DNA of 64,000 nucleotides from the NCBI GenBank assembly GCA_006176705.1, contig QRFJ01004268.1, positions 29,050-93,049 on the forward strand, read 5' to 3'. This document shows positions 57,975 to 64,000 of the stretch, piece by piece. The stretch comes from Cocos nucifera (Eukaryota; Streptophyta; Magnoliopsida; Arecales; Arecaceae). Made by a program: the position numbers and the translations under genes. The number at the start of each line of letters is the position of its first letter. Positions within the stretch are counted from its first letter, which is position 1. The notes beneath the pieces were generated by a model that made no database searches, had not been told where the DNA came from, and saw only the letters and a list, made by a program, of their open reading frames with translations.

Positions 57975-60900
57975 ATGTCTGCGTCCAACCCATTGGCACG
58001 TATCCTGGACACACATAGACTGACTGGACCCAATTATAAAGATTGGCTCAGGAACTACAAAATTATTTTGGGTTTCAGAGAAGTTAACCCATGTTTTGGA
58101 CCAGGACCCTCCCACCTTACCAGCTCGTCCATCCACTGAACAGAGAGCGTCTCTGGAAAAATGGATTGACGAAGATAATAAGGCCAGATATTACATGTTG
58201 GGCTCGATGTCTGATGAGCTCCAGCGCCAACATGAAGATATCGGGACTGCTCGCCAAATGTTGGCTCACCTGCAGGAGATGTTTGGTGAACAGAGTCGCG
58301 CAGCCAAATATCAAGTCACGAAATGACTTTTTAAGGCTAAGATGCGTGATGGGCAGTCAGTCCAAGATCACTGTCTGACAATGATCAAGGACATGGAAGA
58401 GCTTGAGAAGCTCGGTGTGAAGTTGGACTTGGATCTGCAGAATGATATTATTCTGCAATCCTTGACTGATGCATATGGGCAATTCATCATGAATTACCAC
58501 ATGCATAAACTTCAAAATTCCTTGGCCGAAGTTAATGAATATGCTGGTTACCGCTGAGCTTTCTATGAAAGGTTCTAAAGGCTCAGTTCTTGCTATGGAA
58601 CGGACTTCTTCCAAAAGAAAGTCTTATGGAAAGAAAAAGAAGTCTGTGAAAAAGCAAAAGGTGGAAGGATCAAAGAAGAAGAAGGCAGAACCGAAGAAAA
58701 AGGCCGATGGCAAAGGAAAGTGTTTCCATTGCAACAGCGACGGCCATTGGAAGCGGAACTGCCCTACTTACCTGGCCACCCTGAAGAACAAGAAGGAAGG
58801 TCCTTCTGGAGGTATGCTCGTTATTGAGTCTAACCTTACGGTTTCTTCTGCATCCAGTTGGGTGCTTGACTCTGGTTCTAGTGCTCATCTGTGCACTTCT
58901 ATGCAGGGTCTTGAGGATAGCAGGAGGCTGAGGGATGGAGACATGATCCTACGCATCGGTAATGGAGCAAGAGTTGCTGCAGTAGCCGTGGGAACATACC
59001 CTCTTCGATTACCATCTGGTTTAGACTTAGTTTTGAAAGACTGTTATTATGTGCCTGCAGCTAGCAGGAATTTGATTTCTGTTTCATGCTTAGCACAAGA
59101 AGGTTATGTGATTCACCTTCTTTAAGGACCATTGTAACATTCTTTATGAAAGAAATAAAATTGCAAATGGTTTCCTTATTAATGGTCTTTATCAGCTACA
59201 TATTGATGTACCTATTTCTAACTATCGAGCAAAACGTGAATGCCAAACGACCTAGGGATAGTCCAAACGACAGATATCTATGGCACCTGAGATTAGGTCA
59301 TATAGCAGAAGATAGGATCAACAAATTGGAGAAAAATGGGCTATTGAGTCCATTGACTTTTGAGTCATATCCAACTTGTGAATCTTGTCTTCAAGGCAAA
59401 ATGACTAAACTCCCTTTTGTTGGACATGGGGAGAGGGCCACAGATCTCCTTGCCCTAGTACATACTGATGTGTGCGGCCCATTTGATGTGCCGGCTAGAG
59501 GCAATTTTGTCTACTTCATTACCTTTACCGATGATCTGTCTAGGTATGGGTATGTGTATCTTATGAGACACAAGTCTGAAGCTTTTGAAAAGTTCAAAGA
59601 ATTCAGACATGAAGTAGAAAAACAAACTGGAAAAACCCATTAAGGTTCTTCGATCAGATCGAGGAGGTGAATACCTTAGCCGGGAATTCCTAGACTATCT
59701 TAAGGAAAATGGCATAGTCTCTCAATGGACTCCACCAGGAACACCTCAACTCAACGGGGTTTCAGAATGGAGAAATCGGACTCTATTGGATATGGTTCGA
59801 TCCATGATGAGCTTCACAGACCTCCCTGATTTTCTTTGGGGACATTCATTGTTAACTTCAATTCTATCTACTGAATAGGGTTCCCTCTAAAACCGTTCCT
59901 ACCACACCGTATGAGATATGGCACGGTAAGAAACCAAGTCTGAGTCATCTCAGAATTTGGGGTTGTCCGGCTCATGTCAAAAGACAACAAGCGGACAAGT
60001 TAGAGTTTAGGTCCTTTCAGAGCTCGATTCATAGGATATCCTAAAGAGTCATTAGGATACTATTTCTACATTCCAGAAGACCACAATGTGATTGTGAGTC
60101 GACATGCCATCTTTCTTGAAAAATAGTTTATTCAAGATAGCGGCATTGGAAAGCAGATTAAGCTTGATGAGAAAGTCTCACAAGCAGAACGAGCTAAGGA
60201 CCAATTGGAACCAAATCAGGTTGAGCCAATAAGAACACTACCTCCTCCACCTCGTAGATCGGAAAGAGTTTTCCGTCCCCCTGAAAGATACTTAGGTATT
60301 ATTTCAGAGGAGTAGAGGAAATGTTCCTCATAGGTAATGGTGCTCATGGTGATGATCCCAAAACCTACAACGAGGCGATATCAGATATCGACTCCGAGAA
60401 ATGGCTTAGAGGCAATGCAGTCAGAAATTGACTCGATGCACTCAAACCAAGTCTGGACCTTGGTAGATCCACCAGAAGGTATAGTACCTATTGGGTGTAA
60501 ATGGATCTTCAAGAGAAAGATTGGTGCAGATGGGAATGTGGAGACATTCAAGGCTAGACTAGTGGCAAAAGGTTATAGTCAACGCGAAGGCATTGACTAT
60601 CAGGATACCTTTTCCCCAGTAGCTATGCTAAAATCCATCCGCACATTGCTTGCCTGTTGCAGCCTATTTCGATTATGAAATATGGCAAATGGACGTGAAA
60701 ACGGCATTCCTTAAATGGATATCTTGAGGAAGATATCTATATGGAACAGCCGCTAGGTTTCACATCCAGTGATACTGATCACAAGGTTTGCAAGCTGCAA
60801 AGGTCCATATATGGACTTAAGCAAGCATCTCGGAGCTGGAACACTCGTTTCAATGATGTGATCAAAAAGTTTGGTTTCATCAAAAATGAAGAGGAACCAT

Positions 60901-61712
60901 GTGTTTTCAAAAGGGTCAGTGGGAGCGCTGTTGTCTTCCTCGTATTGTACGTGGATGACATCCTCCTTATTGGGAATGATATTCCCATGTTGACATCAGT
61001 CAAGATGTGGTTGTCCAAGGAATTCTCCATGAAAGACCTAGGTGAAGCATCCTTTATTCTAGGAATTAAGGTCTATAGGGATAGACCGAATAGGATGCTA
61101 GGACTTTCACAGAAGATGTACATAGAGGAAGTACTAAAGAGGTTTAGTATGGAAAACTCTAAGAGGGGATTAATACCCTTCAGACATGGTATTCATCTTT
61201 CCAAGAAGATGTGCCCCAGCACACCTGAGGAAATAGAACGCATGAGCAAGATCCCTTATGCTTCTGCAATAGGGAGCCTCATGTATGCCATGCTATGTAC
61301 ACGACCTGATATAGCCCATGCTGTGAGTGTCACAAGCAGATATCAGTCAAATCCAGGTGAAGAACACTGGACTTCTGTGAAATGTATCCTTAAGTACTTG
61401 AGAAGAACTAAGGATATGATGTTGGTCTTTGGTAACGGAGAACTCCAAGTCCAGGGATACACAGACTCGGACTTCATGTCCGATATAGATGATCGAAAGT
61501 CGACATCTGGCAGAGCTGTTTGTGCTGGAAGAGTTCCAAGCAAACGGTGATACCACCTCATCCACGATTACCTCGAGAAGGGTTACGTTGAGGTCAAGAG
61601 AGTCAACTCCACAGATAATGTGGCAGACCCACTTACAAAGCCGTTGGGCCAGCAGAAGATCGAAGCCCACCTTGAGAAGATGGGACTTAGACTTGTAGCC
61701 AATTGGCTTTAG
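57975..61712 (+). pseudogene. A3 gag-pol polyprotein, lightly broken
   Basis: Gag starts MSASNPLARILDTHRLTG and has frame shifts near 58085-58140 and a TGA at 58324. The zinc knuckle CFHCNSDGHWKRNC is intact (58721-58762), as is the protease DSG in VLDSGSSAH (58868). An extra C near 59114 shifts the frame before the integrase HHCC region (LWHLRLGH, then CESCLQGK). The core HTDVCGPF (near 59462) and RSDRGGEY (near 59655) remain, with further shifts near 59640, 59865 and 60018. The RT spans 60400-61030, with a shift near 60652 and YVDD at 60948-60959. RNase H begins YTDSDFMSD, but about 220 bp are deleted at 61512-61550, removing most catalytic residues. The end is LRLVANWL-stop. Confidence 0.9.
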
Positions 61713-61713
61713 G

Positions 61714-61726
61714 ACAAGTGGGAGAT
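61714..61726 (+). other. Polypurine tract of A3
   Basis: ACAAGTGGGAGAT lies directly before TGTTAG. It is the least mutated version in family A and primes plus-strand DNA synthesis in intact relatives. Confidence 0.75.
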
Positions 61727-62796
61727 TGTTAGATATATGTGCCCTAGAAGCCAGAATTGGCTGACACTTGTAATACACTTCTAGGGGCAAAATTATAATT
61801 TTGACTATAATCAATAAAATGGGTTATTTTCTATCACATATGTGTATTTAGTGTCTGTGATACATCCTTTGAGTTAATGGTAATGATAATTCATATTTTC
61901 AAGAGTTGAAAATTTAAGACATGAAAATCATTATTAACTCATAAAATGCTCCCGACCATAGGATCATCACGAGGATGGTGATTGATCCGGAAGGTTGGTG
62001 TACAATCGCTTCTCTTTAGTAGATGAGTCTTGAGTCTACGGTGTGGAGACACCGGAGCGAGAGTACAGGTACTCGTTAGAGAACGAGGGCACTGAGCGTG
62101 ACCACCTCGAGTAGTCATTAGGGAGTCTACCTTCTCGTCAATGACTGACTCGATGCTGCAGTAGTGTGTCTGGTTCTTTGACCTGAGGTGCATCGGCAGT
62201 TCACCTTGAGGGTGTTATAGTTTGACTACACCATTACTCGGTCTCCTAGCCATATGGAACCCTGAGGTGTATGTTGGCTATAGCATGTTCATTGTAGGAA
62301 CTGGATTGCATCAAGATGGAATCTATCTACCTCGGTGGTAGAGGAGCAGCCCTATGATGATCATGAGAATCAAGTCCAGAAGCCCATGGCCATGGCAGAG
62401 TGAAATAATAGAAAGAGTTTCTATTTAGATTTTCACATTGGACTCGAATCGAATGATTACATCATATGACAGAGACTAGGGTTTGACGAGTTCACCTTAA
62501 CCCTAATCTGATCGGGGCTCAAGATAGAAGAACTTAATCACACAGGTAGCTGCACCAAGAGGTTCGCATTCAGCTCTGATGGGTTGCCACCATATACTGC
62601 TAGGTGTCACTGGTGGATTTTGGGAGCAATTAGAATGATTTAGATGATCGATCATTCTAGCTGTTCGAATCAGAAGAGTTCTGATCCATCGAAAGGAGTT
62701 TCGATGATGTCGATGATAGAGATCATGACATATCCCATTACCATACAGAACTGAACCTAACTGGGTCACACAAACAAGGGTTTGAATCTGGTGATC

Positions 62797-62825
62797 ATCA
62801 ATTGAACTGATCTAGTTCAATTGAT
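62797..62825 (+). repeat. Conserved 12-bp inverted repeat in family A LTR
   Basis: The arms ATCAATTGAACT (62797-62808) and AGTTCAATTGAT (62814-62825) are separated by GATCT. The A2 LTR has the same perfect arms at 16343-16371 with spacer GATTC. Confidence 0.75.
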
Positions 62826-63050
62826 CTGAATGAGATTCAATTAGGTTCAAGGAAATCGTGCTAGCACTCGATTGAACCTAACGTTCTTCTTTTACTATCA
62901 TAAATAAGTTGTCCTGACTGAGCCAAAGGAGTTTGTGCTCAATCAGAGGCCTTCATATGGTCTGACTGGAGGTTGTCCAAGTCAGAAAAGGTTGTCTTAT
63001 TTTGTAAGACATTACCTGCCATTTTTGGTCACCTGCCATTTCTTGTTCTT

Positions 63051-63117
63051 TGACTTTGGTCAAAAGTCTACCTTTGACTGGTCAAACGTTGACCATTGAC
63101 ACTTTGACTTTTGACCA
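63051..63117 (+). promoter_or_regulatory. W-box cluster in A3 3' LTR U3
   Basis: Seven TTGACC/TTGACT motifs (both strands) occur in 67 bp, at 63051, 63059, 63075, 63081, 63090, 63105 and 63112, plus one TTGACA at 63097. The cluster lies about 310-375 bp upstream of the TATA box. W-boxes bind WRKY factors in plants; regulation here is inferred. Confidence 0.55.
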
Positions 63118-63425
63118 CATGTCATGCACCTATTGGAGAGCTGGTGGGGGCCTGTCCCCCTGCCAGAACCTGGCAAGGAGAAGGGCGCACGCCAAGGGTG
63201 GCGTGTGCCCAAGTTGGAGGCGCCTAGGAGTCCTTGTTGGACAAGGACTCCATCTCCCTTTTGGATTCCAATTAGAGTTCTCCTAAGAACCAACTTTGAC
63301 TGGTCTTAGGCACCCTCTAAGGAGGAATCCAGGGGACTCTATTCCCACCAATCAGATTTAGATCTGATTTCACAAAGGGTTGTGATTGGTTGGGAAGGAA
63401 GAGGAGTTGGATCACAAGCTTAGTC

Positions 63426-63435
63426 TATAAATAAG
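63426..63435 (+). promoter_or_regulatory. TATA box of A3 3' LTR
   Basis: TATAAATAAG lies in GTCTATAAATAAGACCC, identical in A2 and in the solo LTR at 45424-47709. A CT-rich stretch follows. Confidence 0.65.
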
Positions 63436-64000
63436 ACCCTGCGCCCAACTCTAATTCTAATGAATTCAATTGAGAAACCCCACGCCCCAAGGCTGCCTCT
63501 CCCCTCCTTCTCCATGCCATAGTCTCTTCTCCCCTTGCTCTCCACGTCCAAAAGAGTTTTGGACTTAGGTTGGTGCGATTCAGATCAAAGAAAGGCGATC
63601 AAAAGCAAGAAGGCTGCGCTGCTGCAAAGGACGACTGCTGATCTTCAAAAGAGTTTTGAAGATCCTCCAGATCAGATCCAGATCTGATTTTTGGAGGTGT
63701 GATAGAGAAGAAGAGGATCTCCAGATCCAACCCGAGTGGATACCGGTAGAGGCCAGGCGCTTGCGTGGCTAGATCCAGAACCTTCCGCTGCAATCAGGAT
63801 CATCTACAGGGTAATAGGATTACCCAAATCAGGTAAATTAAATTTGATTTAATTTATCTTATTTTATTTTATTTATTAAAATAATAAGAATCAGATCTGA
63901 AACATATCAAGATCTGATTGAGATCAAGAGAAAAAATTTTTGAAATATATCTCTTGATCTGATCAGATCTGAACGAACCTGGACCGGAAATCAGGATTTT

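Larger units (their letters stand above)
57453..64000 (+). mobile_element. A3: near-complete Ty1/copia retrotransposon with internal deletions
   Basis: The parts are a 5' LTR with large internal deletion (57453-57845), a short leader remnant, gag-pol (57975-61712), polypurine tract (61714-61726) and a 3' LTR (61727 to the window edge, about 6 bp short of complete). Over the first ~147 bp the two LTRs differ at about five positions by eye. The primer site and most of the leader are deleted, so it could not prime reverse transcription by itself. Confidence 0.9.
61727..64000 (+). repeat. 3' LTR of A3 (reaches the window edge)
   Basis: It starts TGTTAGATATATGTGCC. The window stops at AGGATTTT, where the A2 LTR continues TCTTCA, so only about 6 bp are missing. 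It holds the hairpin (62797-62825), W-box cluster (63051-63117), TATA box (63426-63435), the CT-rich stretch, the GAGGCCAGGCGC block near 63750 and a donor-like CAG-GTAAATT at 63830-63839. Confidence 0.9.

Noticed and set aside
61939..62769. Frames of 84 and 88 residues repeated almost exactly at 9901, 10477, 32828, 45637 and 62503
   Set aside because: They recur because they lie within every family A LTR copy, in the same place. No start context or domain supports a protein, and their conservation follows from the repeat.
1..64000. A host gene, tRNA, rRNA, CRISPR array or bacterial system
   Set aside because: I looked on both strands. All readable protein motifs belong to retrotransposon gag-pol or the CACTA accessory protein. 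Regular repeat-spacer arrays and cloverleaf-like units were not seen. The tRNA-like motifs are primer-binding sites.

Overview
This window is plant nuclear DNA made almost entirely of nested, decaying transposable elements. I found no host protein-coding gene, rRNA, tRNA or CRISPR array. The evidence is Ty1/copia and Ty3/gypsy LTR retrotransposons with initiator-tRNA-Met or Asp-type primer sites, long AT-rich leaders, and one CACTA (En/Spm-type) DNA transposon. The pattern fits intergenic or pericentromeric heterochromatin of a large-genome flowering plant. A monocot such as a palm is only a guess.

Labels used below. Family A: copia elements with LTRs of about 2.2-2.3 kb (TGTTAGATATATG...TTTTTCTTCA). 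They occur as A1 (2905-9844, +), A2 (12389-17488, +), A3 (57453-end, +), solo LTRs (24070-26339 +, 30964-33295 -, 45424-47709 +) and fragments (1164-2906 -, 9845-10944 -, 10945-12388 -, 29851-30464 +). Family B: minus-strand copia elements with 2.0-2.5 kb LTRs: B1 (38728-57452), B2 (17489-29850) and B3 (30465-33651). Family C: copia elements with LTRs of about 0.6-1.0 kb rich in the palindrome GAGCCGGCTC: a 5' fragment (431-1163) and a compound insert (42222-51184). There is also one gypsy element (33753-38727) and one CACTA element (17932-23915).

Layout and order of events. On the right side, B3 is interrupted by the gypsy element, which is interrupted by B1. B1 is interrupted in its reverse transcriptase by the family C compound, which is interrupted by a solo A LTR. 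A3 sits in the 5' LTR of B1. On the left side, the LTR of B3 holds an A LTR fragment that is itself interrupted by B2. B2 then received the CACTA element (TSD ACT), a solo A LTR (TSD TACCT/CACCT) and A2. Several junctions have target-site duplications that can be read directly: AACAT around 30964-33295, CCTTC around 45424-47709, ACT around the CACTA element, and an approximate ATCCA/ATCTA around 42222-51184.

Every gag-pol reading frame is broken by stops, frameshifts or insertions, so all coding remnants are called pseudogenes. The most intact are A3 and the RT-RNase H half of A2. The observations most worth a second look are: a splice-acceptor-like sequence placed immediately before the gag ATG in four elements of two families (a possible leader intron that would remove the primer-binding site); a three-LTR compound element; a dense W-box cluster and a conserved hairpin in the family A LTR; a patchwork of templated filler inside one solo LTR; and a foldback plus a G-rich tract inside the CACTA element.
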